A stretch of 64,000 nt of DNA from Pelagibius sp050043265 (GTDB lineage: Bacteria > Pseudomonadota > Alphaproteobacteria > Kiloniellales > Kiloniellaceae). The stretch covers positions 1 through 64,000 of the forward strand of contig JBHJIR010000025.1 in the NCBI GenBank assembly GCA_050043265.1, given 5' to 3'. Positions 37,275 through 45,362 of the stretch are shown piece after piece. The notes under the pieces were generated by a model. The model saw nothing but the letters and a program-made list of their open reading frames with translations. It was not told the origin of the DNA and searched no databases. The position numbers were made by a program, and so were the translations under genes. Each line of letters opens with the position of its first letter. Position 1 is the stretch's first letter.

Positions 37275-38861
37275 ATGACAAGCGAAAGAGACCTGGCCGA
37301 GGGCGCGCGCGCCTGGCCCTTTGAAGAGGCAAGACGAGTCGTAAAGCGCATCGACGGGAAAGCGCCGGAAAAAGGCTACGTCCTCTTCGAGACCGGCTAC
37401 GGCCCGTCGGGTCTGCCGCACATCGGCACCTTCGGCGAGGTGGCCCGCACCACCATGGTGCGCCAGGCCTTTCAGCGGCTGTCCGACGTGCCGGCACGCC
37501 TGTTCTGCTTCTCCGACGACATGGACGGCCTGCGCAAGGTGCCGGACAACGTGCCCAACAAGGCGATGCTGGCCGAGCACCTGGGCAAGCCGCTGACCCA
37601 GATCCCCGACCCCTTCGGAACCCACGAGAGCTTCGGTCACCACAACAACGCCCGCCTGCGTGGTTTTCTCGACACCTTCGGCTTCGAGTACGAATTCCAG
37701 TCGTCGACCGACTGGTACGCTTCCGGCCGTTTCGATGCGGCTCTGCTGCAGGTGCTGCGAAACTACGAGGCGGTGAAGAACGTCGTGCTGCCGACCCTCG
37801 GGCCGGAGCGCCGCGAGACCTACAGCCCCTTCCTGCCGATCTGCCCCAAGACCGGGCGGGTGCTGCAGGTGCCGGTGCTGGAGGTGAACCCCGAGGCCGG
37901 CACCATCGTCTATGAAGACGAGGACGGCACCAAGGTCGAGGTGCCGGTGACCGGCGGCCAGTGCAAGCTGCAGTGGAAGGCCGACTGGGCGATGCGCTGG
38001 TACGCCCTCGACTTCGACTACGAGATGTCGGGCAAGGATCTCATCGACTCGGTGAAGCTCGGCGCGCAGATCTGCAAGATCCTGGGCGGCCGCCCGCCGG
38101 AGGGCTTCAACTACGAGCTCTTCCTGGACGAGGAAGCCAAGAAGATCTCCAAGTCGAAGGGCAACGGCCTCAGCGCCGAGGACTGGCTGACCTACGGGCC
38201 GACCGAAAGCCTCTCGCTGTTCATGTTTCAAAAGCCCAAGGCGGCCAAGCGCCTGTACTTCGACGTCATCCCACGCGCAGTGGAAGACTACCTCTCGCAC
38301 CTCGCGGCCTATAATGGCCAGGACGAGAAGCGCCTGGAAAACCCGGTCTGGCACATCCACAACGGCCAGCCGCCGGTGCCGGGCACCAAGCTCAGCTTCG
38401 GCATGCTGCTGAACCTCGCCAGCGTGTGCAATACCGAGGACCCGGCGGTGCTGTGGGGCTTCATCTCGCGCTATGCGCCCGAGGCGACGCCGGAGGGCGA
38501 TCCCTTCCTCGACCGCCTGGTCGGCTTCGCGCTGCGCTACTACAAGGATTTCGTTATGCCGTCGAAGCGCTACCGCGCGCCGACGGATGCCGAGCGCAAG
38601 GCGCTGGCCGATCTCGCCGGCCGTTTGAAGGCCCTGCCGGAAGATGCCGACGGCGAGGCGATCCAGAACGAGGTCTACGCGGTCGGCAAAGAGCACGGCT
38701 ACGAGAACCTGCGCGACTGGTTCAAGGCGCTCTACGAGATCCTGCTGGGTCAGGATCAGGGCCCGCGCATGGGCTCCTTCATGGCGCTCTACGGCCTGCA
38801 GGAAAGCCTCGCGCTGATCGAGGCCGTCCTCCAGGGCGAAAGCCTGCAAGTGTCTTCATAA
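37275..38861 (+). CDS. lysK: lysyl-tRNA synthetase, class I
   Basis: The 528-residue enzyme attaches lysine to tRNA-Lys. It is the class I form found in archaea and many alphaproteobacteria, unrelated to class II LysS. The HIGH-like motif is PHIGTFGE (HIGT 49-52), the KMSKS-like loop is KISKSKGN near 292, and the C-terminal helical domain binds the anticodon. The ATG at 37275 is chosen because the upstream frame adds 19 residues outside the fold. It is probably transcribed with or just after the sensor gene; no clear terminator lies between. Confidence 0.95.
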   Translation: MTSERDLAEGARAWPFEEARRVVKRIDGKAPEKGYVLFETGYGPSGLPHIGTFGEVARTTMVRQAFQRLSDVPARLFCFSDDMDGLRKVPDNVPNKAMLAEHLGKPLTQIPDPFGTHESFGHHNNARLRGFLDTFGFEYEFQSSTDWYASGRFDAALLQVLRNYEAVKNVVLPTLGPERRETYSPFLPICPKTGRVLQVPVLEVNPEAGTIVYEDEDGTKVEVPVTGGQCKLQWKADWAMRWYALDFDYEMSGKDLIDSVKLGAQICKILGGRPPEGFNYELFLDEEAKKISKSKGNGLSAEDWLTYGPTESLSLFMFQKPKAAKRLYFDVIPRAVEDYLSHLAAYNGQDEKRLENPVWHIHNGQPPVPGTKLSFGMLLNLASVCNTEDPAVLWGFISRYAPEATPEGDPFLDRLVGFALRYYKDFVMPSKRYRAPTDAERKALADLAGRLKALPEDADGEAIQNEVYAVGKEHGYENLRDWFKALYEILLGQDQGPRMGSFMALYGLQESLALIEAVLQGESLQVSS

Positions 38862-38890
38862 GTTTTCTCACAACGTGCTGACCCATGCCA

Positions 38891-39010
38891 TTGTCGTCCC
38901 GGGGCTTGACCCCGGGACCCCTTGGCGTTTCCGGATGGCGATGCCCTATCCTGTTCACATCGATCGAACGGCCAGGGCATTGGGTCCCGGCAACAAGTGC
39001 CGGGACGACA
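38891..39010. repeat. GC-variant REP-like inverted doublet after lysK
   Basis: TTGTCGTCCCGGGGC-TTGA-CCCCGGGACC (38891-38919) and the inverted GGTCCCGGCAACAAGTGCCGGGACGACA (38983-39010) share the TGTC end and the doublet design of the 21-kb elements but have a different core. They lie between convergent lysK and aminotransferase genes. Confidence 0.7.
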
Positions 39011-39041
39011 GCCTTGGTTGTGGCAAGGCTGTGTGTCTCGG

Positions 39042-39887
39042 TCAGCCGCCGTGCGCCCAGTCCCAGTAGGCTTCGCGGGCGGCGGTGTAGACCGGCCCGG
39101 GCTGCAGGGCGCGGTCCTCGACCCGGTTGATCGGCAGCACCTTGCCGTAGTTGCCGGTGGAGAATACCTCGTCGGCCTCCAGCACGTCCTGCCAGGTGAC
39201 CCGTGCCTCGCGCACCGGAATGCCCCTGGCCGTCAGCAGCGTCATGATCCGCTGCTTGGTGATGCCGTTCAGGAAGCTGCCATTGGGCGCCGGCGTGATG
39301 GCGGCGCCGTCCTTGGCGATCCACAGGTTCGCGGTGGCCAGTTCGGCGACGTTGCCCAGCGCGTCGAGCACCACCGCGTTGGCGAAGCCGCGCCCGGTCG
39401 CCTCGGTCAGCGCGCGGGCCGAGTTGGGATAGAGGCAGGAGGCCTTGGCATCGGTCGGCGCCATGTTGGGCGCCGGGCGGCGGTAGCTCGAGAGGCAGAC
39501 GGAAAAGCCGTCGGCCGCCGGCATCGGCGCCTCGAACAGCGTGAAGCAGAAGCGCGTGCTCTCCGGATCGGGCGAGACGAAGCCGCTTTCCGCCCACAGC
39601 ATCGGGCGCAGGTACAGCGCGGCATCCTTGCCATAGTGCTTCAGGCCGTCGCGGGCGATCTCCTGCATCTCGCCGGCGCTATAGACCGGCTTCAGCCCGA
39701 AGCTGGTCGCCGAACGCACCAGCCTTTCGCAATGCTGGTCCAGATCCGGTGTCACCCCTTCGAAGGCCCGCGCGCCGTCGAACACCACCGAGGCCATCCA
39801 GGTGGCGTGGGTCATCGGGCCCATCATCGGCGGGTTGCCCTCGACCCACTTGTCCTCCAGGAAATGCACGGCCTTCGGCGCTGTCAT
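39042..39887 (-). CDS. class IV aminotransferase (branched-chain amino acid type)
   Basis: The 281-residue PLP enzyme has the fold-type IV layout. The PLP lysine is in DAKASCLYPNSARA (near 153), then AVVLDALGNVAELATANLWIAKDG and GITKQRIMTLL, close to IlvE-type enzymes. The expected reaction is transamination of Leu/Ile/Val with 2-oxoglutarate; a D-amino acid transaminase or aminodeoxychorismate lyase is less likely given the LGNVAELATANLW motif. It appears monocistronic, with 229 nt to the next gene. Confidence 0.86.
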   Translation of the reverse strand: MTAPKAVHFLEDKWVEGNPPMMGPMTHATWMASVVFDGARAFEGVTPDLDQHCERLVRSATSFGLKPVYSAGEMQEIARDGLKHYGKDAALYLRPMLWAESGFVSPDPESTRFCFTLFEAPMPAADGFSVCLSSYRRPAPNMAPTDAKASCLYPNSARALTEATGRGFANAVVLDALGNVAELATANLWIAKDGAAITPAPNGSFLNGITKQRIMTLLTARGIPVREARVTWQDVLEADEVFSTGNYGKVLPINRVEDRALQPGPVYTAAREAYWDWAHGG

Positions 39888-40087
39888 GGCGAGGTATTCC
39901 TTTGCGGCAAGAGGGGTCGGAACGCGGGCTGGTCGCCTGAGCCTAGCCGCTGGGCCGGGACAGGAAAAGCGCCGCCGGAGCCTACCCGGCGCGTTTGGCG
40001 GCGGGCCAGTGGGTGGGGCGGCTCTGCGTCCCTATAGGCCCATTGGAAGCGGGCGGCGTCTTGGCGAATTTTGCGGCGTTGAGGATT

Positions 40088-40131
40088 TAGTGGCCGGCCC
40101 TTAGTGACTCGACCCGCTAGTGACCGGACCA
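40088..40131. repeat. tandem repeat across the stop codon of the S24-like regulator
   Basis: TAGTGGCCGGCCCT, TAGTGACTCGACCCGC and TAGTGACCGGACCA lie end to end (14, 16 and 14 bp). On the coding strand each gives CAC followed by TAG or TAA, so the stop codon of the gene is repeated downstream. Confidence 0.55.
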
Positions 40132-40749
40132 GGCGATCCGCGACACCCACTGGGCCTGGGTGCGTGGCAGGTCGCGCACCGCGTTCTCGCGGCTCAGCGA
40201 CTTGATGCGTAGGCGGTCGCTGCTCTTTTCCAGCAGCTCGGCGATCAGCAGTTCGCCCTGTTGGCTGCGCAGCAGGACACGGTCGCCGGGGCGGACCTCG
40301 GCGCTGGGCGAGACGACGACCAGGTCGCCGTTGCGGTAGACCGGCAGCAGGCCGTCGCCGGTGATCTCCAGGGCATAGGCGTGGGGGTCGGGCACGTCGG
40401 GAAAGGCGGCTTCTTCCCATTGGCTGCGCAGCGGGCGGCCCTCGGCGTCGAAGAAGCCGGGCTGCGCCGCCATGGCGAAGCGCAGCTTGGGCAGCCGGCG
40501 GAAGCTCACCGGATGCTCCTGGTCCTCGACCAGGCTGATGAATTCGCTGAGCGAGGCCCCGGTGGCGTTCAGCACTTTGGCCAGCGATTCGGTGCTGGGC
40601 CAGCGCTGCTTGCCTTCCTTGGTGATGCGTTTGCTCTTGTTGAATGTCGTCGGATCGAGCCCCGCCTGCCGGGCGAGACCGGATGGCGAGAGGTTATACC
40701 TTGTGGCGAGGCGGTCGATCGCTCGCCAGACGCTCTGGTGTTCCAACAT
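40117..40749 (-). CDS. HTH/S24-type transcriptional repressor lacking the peptidase dyad
   Basis: The 210-residue protein has an N-terminal helix-turn-helix (about 5-70; SPSGLARQAGLDPTTFNKSKR) and a C-terminal LexA/CI-like S24 fold (about 110-205). The usual catalytic serine in GDSM is replaced (ITGDGLLPVYRNGD), and the lysine position (GELLIAELL) is also not lysine, so self-cleavage is unlikely. It is probably a constitutive or ligand-controlled repressor. Inverted and direct repeats cover its start codon, suggesting autoregulation. It looks chromosomal, with no phage genes near. Confidence 0.85.
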   Translation of the reverse strand: MLEHQSVWRAIDRLATRYNLSPSGLARQAGLDPTTFNKSKRITKEGKQRWPSTESLAKVLNATGASLSEFISLVEDQEHPVSFRRLPKLRFAMAAQPGFFDAEGRPLRSQWEEAAFPDVPDPHAYALEITGDGLLPVYRNGDLVVVSPSAEVRPGDRVLLRSQQGELLIAELLEKSSDRLRIKSLSRENAVRDLPRTQAQWVSRIAWSGH

Positions 40750-40800
40750 GGGAACATTGTCTTATAAACTTTAAGCGCGTGCAGCAAGAACATAGTCTTA
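40739..40800. promoter_or_regulatory. operator-like repeats over the S24-type repressor start
   Basis: TGTTCC-N6-GGAACA (40739-40756) is centred on the start codon. GAACATTGTCTTA (40752-40764) and GAACATAGTCTTA (40788-40800) are 13-bp direct repeats 36 bp apart with one mismatch. The area is AT-rich, fitting a promoter. Confidence 0.55.
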
Positions 40801-40888
40801 CCCGTGGCTGCGCGAACGAGGCTCTTTTTGTGAGTTATTTCAGAGAGGGCGCTGTTCAGCCCTATTACTCTCGATTACTTTGGCGGCC

Positions 40889-41287
40889 ATGAATCCAGGG
40901 AATCGAGAGCTTATTTATCACATCTGCCGCCGGGAAGAATGGGGGGCGGCGCAGGCCGCGGGCCGCTATGCGGGCTCGTCCCAGGACCGGGCCGACGGTT
41001 TCATTCATTTCTCCGATGGCGCGCAGGTGGCGGCCAGCGCCGCCAAGCACCGCGCCGGCCAGGACGGCCTTGTTCTACTGACGGTCGAGGCGGCGGCGCT
41101 GGGCGATGCCCTGAAGTGGGAAGCCTCGCGCGGCGGCGCCCTGTTCCCCCACCTCTACGGCGACCTGCCGCTGGCCGCGGTGCGCCGGGTCGATGCCCTG
41201 CCGCTCGGCCCCGACGGGCAACACCGTTTTCCCGACGGCTTTGCACCCGACGGCTTTGCGCCCGACGGCTTGGTAAAGGAAAGCTAG
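40889..41287 (+). CDS. DUF952 family protein
   Basis: The 132-residue protein matches the DUF952 family: ELIYHICRREEWGAAQAAGRY, DGFIHFSDGAQV, LKWEASRGGALFPHLYGDL and AAVRRVDALPL. The function is unknown; the fold relates to ADP-ribosyl-type domains by some analyses. The ATG at 40889 is preferred over TTG at 40880. The last 18 residues include a threefold PDGFA repeat. It ends 6 nt before pyrD, so they are probably co-transcribed, as is common in alphaproteobacteria. Confidence 0.87.
   Translation: MNPGNRELIYHICRREEWGAAQAAGRYAGSSQDRADGFIHFSDGAQVAASAAKHRAGQDGLVLLTVEAAALGDALKWEASRGGALFPHLYGDLPLAAVRRVDALPLGPDGQHRFPDGFAPDGFAPDGLVKES
41231..41275. repeat. 15-bp tandem repeat at the 3' end of the DUF952 gene
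   Basis: CCCGACGGCTTTGCA, CCCGACGGCTTTGCG and CCCGACGGCTTGGTA are in frame and encode PDGFA, PDGFA and PDGLV. Confidence 0.75.
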
Positions 41288-41293
41288 AGCCCC

Positions 41294-42358
41294 TTGGACG
41301 CCTTCTCCCTCATCGGCCCGGCGCTCAGGCGGCTGGACCCGGAAACCGCGCACAACCTGACACTCTGGGCGCTGGAGCGCCGTTTGGCGCCGCACGCCGA
41401 GGCGGCGGACGACCCGGTTCTCGCCACTCAGGTCTGGGGCCTTTCTTTCGCCAACCCCATCGGCTTAGCCGCCGGCTTCGACAAGGATGCCCGTGTCATG
41501 CCGGCGATGCTGGGCCTCGGGCTCGGTTTCGTCGAGGTCGGCTCGGTGACGCCGCGCCCGCAGCCGGGCAACCCCAAGCCGCGCATCTTCCGCCTGCCCG
41601 ACGACGCCGCGGTGATCAACCGCCTCGGCTTCAACAACGGCGGGCTGGAGGCGGCGCGGCGGCGGCTGGAGGCGTTCCGCAAAAAGGGCCCCGCAGCCGG
41701 GCCGGTCGGCGTGAACCTGGGCAAGAACAAGGACACCGCGGACGCCGCCAGCGACTACGTGCTGGGCGCGGCGGCGCTGGGGCCGCTGGCCGACTACCTG
41801 GTGATCAACGTCTCCTCGCCCAACACCCCGGGTCTGCGCGCGCTGCAGGGCCGCGGCGAACTGGAGGACCTGCTCGGCCGGGTGCTGGCCGCGCTGCCCG
41901 ATCCGGCGCCGCCGCTGCTGGTAAAAATCGCCCCCGACCTGACCGACGAAGATAAGGCCGACATCGCCGCGGTCGCCCTGTCGATGGGGGTCTCGGGCCT
42001 GATCGCCACCAACACCACCATCGCCCGGCCGGAAGGGCTGCAGGGCGCGGCGCGCGGTGAGGCGGGCGGGCTGTCCGGCCGGCCCCTGTTCGGCCCCTCG
42101 ACGGCGGTGCTGGGCGACCTCTACCGCCTGACCGAAGGGAATATCCCGCTGATCGGAGTCGGCGGCGTCGCCTCCGGCACCGAGGCCTACCGCAAGATTC
42201 GCGCCGGCGCCTCGCTGGTGCAGCTCTATACCGGCCTGGTCTACGGCGGCCCGGCCCTGGTGCCGCGCATCAAGCGCGAACTGGCCCGGCTGCTGCGCGA
42301 GGACGGCTTCGACTCGGTGGCCGCGGCCGTCGGCGCCGACCATCGCTATAGCGGTTAG
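41294..42358 (+). CDS. pyrD: dihydroorotate dehydrogenase (quinone), class 2
   Basis: The 354-residue membrane-associated flavoenzyme oxidises dihydroorotate to orotate in pyrimidine synthesis and passes electrons to ubiquinone. The N-terminal helices are the class 2 quinone tunnel. Landmarks are GLAAGFDKDA, EVGSVTPRPQPGNPKPRIFR, NRLGFNNGG, NVSSPNTPGLR with the catalytic serine, LVKIAPDL, NTTIARP and GVGGVASG. The start is TTG, with AAGGAA about 13 nt upstream; no ATG fits the conserved N-terminus. It follows the DUF952 gene directly. Confidence 0.95.
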   Translation: MDAFSLIGPALRRLDPETAHNLTLWALERRLAPHAEAADDPVLATQVWGLSFANPIGLAAGFDKDARVMPAMLGLGLGFVEVGSVTPRPQPGNPKPRIFRLPDDAAVINRLGFNNGGLEAARRRLEAFRKKGPAAGPVGVNLGKNKDTADAASDYVLGAAALGPLADYLVINVSSPNTPGLRALQGRGELEDLLGRVLAALPDPAPPLLVKIAPDLTDEDKADIAAVALSMGVSGLIATNTTIARPEGLQGAARGEAGGLSGRPLFGPSTAVLGDLYRLTEGNIPLIGVGGVASGTEAYRKIRAGASLVQLYTGLVYGGPALVPRIKRELARLLREDGFDSVAAAVGADHRYSG

Positions 42359-42372
42359 CGCAACCCGGTTTC

Positions 42373-42456
42373 TGTCATGCCCGGACGTGTTCCGGGCATC
42401 CAGGGCAAGTGACGGAGCGCCAGCCCTGGACCCTCGGGACGAGCCCGAGGGTGACA
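42373..42456. repeat. REP-like inverted doublet between pyrD and arsC-like genes
   Basis: Element B (42373-42405, TGTCATGCCCGGAC...CCGGGCATCCAGGG) is followed by inverted element A (42424-42456, CCCTGGACCCTCGGG...GAGGGTGACA). It sits between convergent genes and starts 15 nt after pyrD. Confidence 0.82.
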
Positions 42457-42473
42457 ATCGGGCAGCGTCATTC

Positions 42474-42821
42474 TCACAGAATCGCCAGCACGTTTTCCGG
42501 CGGGCGGCCGAGGGCGACCTTGGCGCCCTTCACCACGATCGGGCGTTCGATGAGGATCGGATGTTCCACCATGGCGGCGATGAGGGCGCTGCGGCTGAGC
42601 CCCGGGTCGTCGAGGCCGAGGTCCTTGTAGGGGGCCTCCTTGCGGCGCATCAGGTCGCGCGGCGCCATGTCCAGCTTCTTCAGGATGTCGTCCAGGGTCT
42701 TGGCATCGGGGGTGTCGTTCAGGTACTCGACGACCTTCGGCTCGATACCCCGGTCCTGCAGCAGCGCCAGGGTCTGGCGCGATTTGCTGCAGCGCGGATT
42801 GTGATAGATCGCGACGTCCAT
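42474..42821 (-). CDS. arsC: ArsC-family (glutaredoxin-type) reductase
   Basis: The 115-residue protein is a thioredoxin-fold ArsC homologue with the catalytic cysteine in YHNPRCSKSR (Cys11), and LIERPIVVKGAKVALGRPPENV at the C-terminal half carrying the arginine triad region. It would reduce arsenate to arsenite with glutaredoxin. No arsB, arsR or acr3 gene is nearby, so it may be the housekeeping YffB/ArsC-like form (arsenate function not proven). Confidence 0.85.
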   Translation of the reverse strand: MDVAIYHNPRCSKSRQTLALLQDRGIEPKVVEYLNDTPDAKTLDDILKKLDMAPRDLMRRKEAPYKDLGLDDPGLSRSALIAAMVEHPILIERPIVVKGAKVALGRPPENVLAIL

Positions 42822-42985
42822 CGCGTCTGTCCCCTGAGGTCTTTACGGGAATTGAGTGCAGAAAAGCGCCGCCGCCGGCGAGTCGTCAAGGGTTCCGACA
42901 AGACTCCGTTAACCAAGTCTCAAGGCTCTCAAGGGCAAAGTGCTCCCCATGGCCCGGCCCTGTCCTTCAACCTCCCGGCAAGCGC

Positions 42986-44314
42986 ATGCTTAAACACCTC
43001 GCGATCTTCCTCTGCTACGCGGGCGGTGCGGCTGCCTTGGCACTCTTTGCCGCCGAATGGCTGCCCCTGGTCGACCGCCAGGGCGCCGTCGGCCTGGGGC
43101 TGGCCGCGCTCATCGGCGGCGGCCTGTTGCACGAGGTTTACGCCCGCCTCGGGCGCGAGGCCTTCCTGGCCGAAAAGCTGCTCGGCCTGCGCCAGGCTCA
43201 GGGCGAATCCCTGGAGGAGTTGAGCTGGACGCGCCGCGAGCTGTCCATTCTCCGCGAGGCGCTGGAATCCGCCGGCGGTATCAGCAGCTCGGGCAAAAGC
43301 GTCGACGAAGTGATTTCCGAGGTGAAGGTGCTGCAGTCGCTGATCACCCGCCTCGCCAAGTCTTCCAAGGCGCCGGTGCAGGACGCGGGTGGCCGCGGGG
43401 CCGCCAGGCCCGCCGGCCCGGCGATGGCCGATCCGCAGCGCCGCCCCTCCGCGGAATCCGCCCAGTTACGCCCCGGGTCACCCTCCGGGCCGCGCACCCT
43501 GCCGCAGGACGGCGGCAAGATCGCGGTGATGCCGGCCAACGCCAATCAGAAGCCGGGGGTGCTGCCGCCGGTCGCCGAGGGCCTCGACGAGGCCGCGGTG
43601 CTGGAGGTCGCGCGCCAGGCGCTGCGCGACGATCGCATCGACCTGGTGCTGCAGCCCATCGTGCTGCTGCCCCAGCGCAAGCGGCGCTATTACGAATGCT
43701 TCTCGCGCCTGCGCACCACCGACGGCTACATGATCCTGCCGGAGCAGTACATCGCCCTGGCCGAGCGCGAGGGCATCGTCGCCGCCATCGACAACATGCT
43801 GCTGATCCGCTGCATCCAGCTGGTGCGCAAGATCCAGTACCGCAGCGAGAAGCTCGACTTTTTCTGCAACATCTCCAGCCATACCCTGGGCGACGACGCC
43901 TTCTTCGGCGATTTCGTGGCCTTCCTGGAGAGCAACCGCGATCTCTCCAAGCATCTGATCTTCGAGTTCTCCCAGAGCGATTACGAGGCCTGGGACTCGG
44001 GCGCCGCTCTCTACCTGCGCCGCCTCGCCGACCTCGGCTGCCGCTTCTCGATGGACGGCCTGCATCATCTGAACGTCGATGCCGAGGTGCTGGCCAACCG
44101 CAACTTCCATTTCGTGAAGGTGCGCGCCGACCTGCTGCTGAGCGACCTCCAGGCCGGTCAGGTCCTGATCGACAGCCTGAAGGAGTGCGGTCTGCGCCTG
44201 GTGGTGGAGAAGGTCGAGGACGAGGACGCCCTCATCGAGGTGATGGAACTGGGCGTCGACTGCGCCCAGGGCTACCTGCTGGGCGAACCCCGCCTGGCCA
44301 AGCCGGCGGCCTGA
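42986..44314 (+). CDS. TipF-like membrane EAL-domain protein, probably non-catalytic
   Basis: The 442-residue protein has two N-terminal helices (about 4-22 and 34-52), a coiled coil (about 57-100), a Pro/Ala-rich linker and an EAL fold (about 190-435). This is the layout of Caulobacter TipF, a c-di-GMP receptor that places the flagellar assembly site. The EAL triplet reads ECF, and the DDFG-type loop 6 reads MDGLHH, so phosphodiesterase activity is unlikely. VKVRADLL and VVEKVEDEDAL keep parts of the binding pocket. No flagellar gene is adjacent. The TipF assignment is by architecture. Confidence 0.8.
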   Translation: MLKHLAIFLCYAGGAAALALFAAEWLPLVDRQGAVGLGLAALIGGGLLHEVYARLGREAFLAEKLLGLRQAQGESLEELSWTRRELSILREALESAGGISSSGKSVDEVISEVKVLQSLITRLAKSSKAPVQDAGGRGAARPAGPAMADPQRRPSAESAQLRPGSPSGPRTLPQDGGKIAVMPANANQKPGVLPPVAEGLDEAAVLEVARQALRDDRIDLVLQPIVLLPQRKRRYYECFSRLRTTDGYMILPEQYIALAEREGIVAAIDNMLLIRCIQLVRKIQYRSEKLDFFCNISSHTLGDDAFFGDFVAFLESNRDLSKHLIFEFSQSDYEAWDSGAALYLRRLADLGCRFSMDGLHHLNVDAEVLANRNFHFVKVRADLLLSDLQAGQVLIDSLKECGLRLVVEKVEDEDALIEVMELGVDCAQGYLLGEPRLAKPAA

Positions 44315-44432
44315 GACCCGGCCTCCGTATCCTGCCCTTTGCATAGGGCGGCAGGCTGTGGCAGAAGAGGCGCGCAACCGCCCCCTTTGCCTTCAGAGGG
44401 CCCCCGCAACGGCCCGGAGCCCCCGGAATTCC

Positions 44433-45326
44433 ATGAAATCCGAGACCCTGACGACCGAGGTGCCGATTTACCCAGGCCTGTCGGCGCTGGCCGATCGCTA
44501 CGACGCCTTCATCATCGACCTCTGGGGGGTCATGCACGACGGCCTGAAGGCCTATCCGGCGGCGGTCGAGGCGATGCGTCAATTGCGCCCTGCCGGTATC
44601 CGCTCGGTGGTGCTCTCCAACGCGCCGCGCCGCGCCGCCGTCATCGCCAAGCGCAACGCGGAGATGGGGCTGCCCGCCGATCTGCCCGACCACCTGCTCA
44701 GCTCCGGCGAGGATGCCTGGCAGCACCTGAAGACCCGGCCCGACGCCTGGTACCGGGCACTCGGCACCCGCTGCTACCATCTGGGCCCCGACCGTGACCA
44801 CGGTATGCGCGAGGGCCTGGACATCCAGTTCGTCGACGCGCTGGCCGGGGCCGATTTCATCCTCAACACCGGCACCCTGCACGAGAGCGATCAGGTGGAA
44901 ACCTACCGCGCCTTCCTCGACGAGGGCCTCGCGCGCAAGCTGCCGATGATCTGCGCCAATCCCGACCTCATCGTCATGCGCGGCGAGGACATGGAGATCT
45001 GCGCCGGGGCGCTGGCCCTCGACTACGAGGAAAAGGGCGGTACCGTGCGCTGGCACGGCAAGCCGCACCCGGAGGTCTACCGCAGCTGTTTCGCCCTGCT
45101 GGACGGCATCGCTCCGGGCCGTATCGCCGCCATCGGCGATTCCCTGCGCACTGACGTCGCCGGGGCCCAGGCCTCCGGAATCGACAGTATTTTCATCGCC
45201 GGAGGCATCCACGGCGACGAACTGGGCGTAAAAAAAGATGGATCGGTCGATCCCCAGGCTTATGCCGCCTTCATGACGGCGGCCGAATTCAAACCCACCG
45301 CGGTCCTGCCCTTCATGCGCTGGTAG
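44433..45326 (+). CDS. TIGR01459-family HAD hydrolase (HAD-IIA)
   Basis: The 297-residue protein has HAD motif I FIIDLWGVMHDG, motif II LSNAPRR, the HAD-IIA cap, HGKPHPEVY with the motif III lysine, and motif IV IAAIGDSLRTDVAGAQASG. This alphaproteobacterial family often lies near riboflavin kinase and ileS; here it is followed by an adenylate cyclase gene. The likely activity is a phosphatase on a sugar phosphate or nucleotide. The motif I tryptophan in DLWGV marks this subgroup. An alternative GTG start at 44358 would add 25 residues without conservation. Confidence 0.88.
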   Translation: MKSETLTTEVPIYPGLSALADRYDAFIIDLWGVMHDGLKAYPAAVEAMRQLRPAGIRSVVLSNAPRRAAVIAKRNAEMGLPADLPDHLLSSGEDAWQHLKTRPDAWYRALGTRCYHLGPDRDHGMREGLDIQFVDALAGADFILNTGTLHESDQVETYRAFLDEGLARKLPMICANPDLIVMRGEDMEICAGALALDYEEKGGTVRWHGKPHPEVYRSCFALLDGIAPGRIAAIGDSLRTDVAGAQASGIDSIFIAGGIHGDELGVKKDGSVDPQAYAAFMTAAEFKPTAVLPFMRW

Positions 45327-45362
45327 GGCGTTCTCCTCGCGGCAGGCCGGACAAGATGATGT

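Noticed and set aside
40117..40749. Prophage indicated by a CI/LexA-like repressor
   Set aside because: All neighbours are housekeeping genes (aminotransferase, DUF952, pyrD); no integrase, att repeat or phage structural gene is present.
42474..42821. Arsenic resistance operon
   Set aside because: Only the ArsC-like reductase is found; no arsR, arsB or acr3 gene is near.
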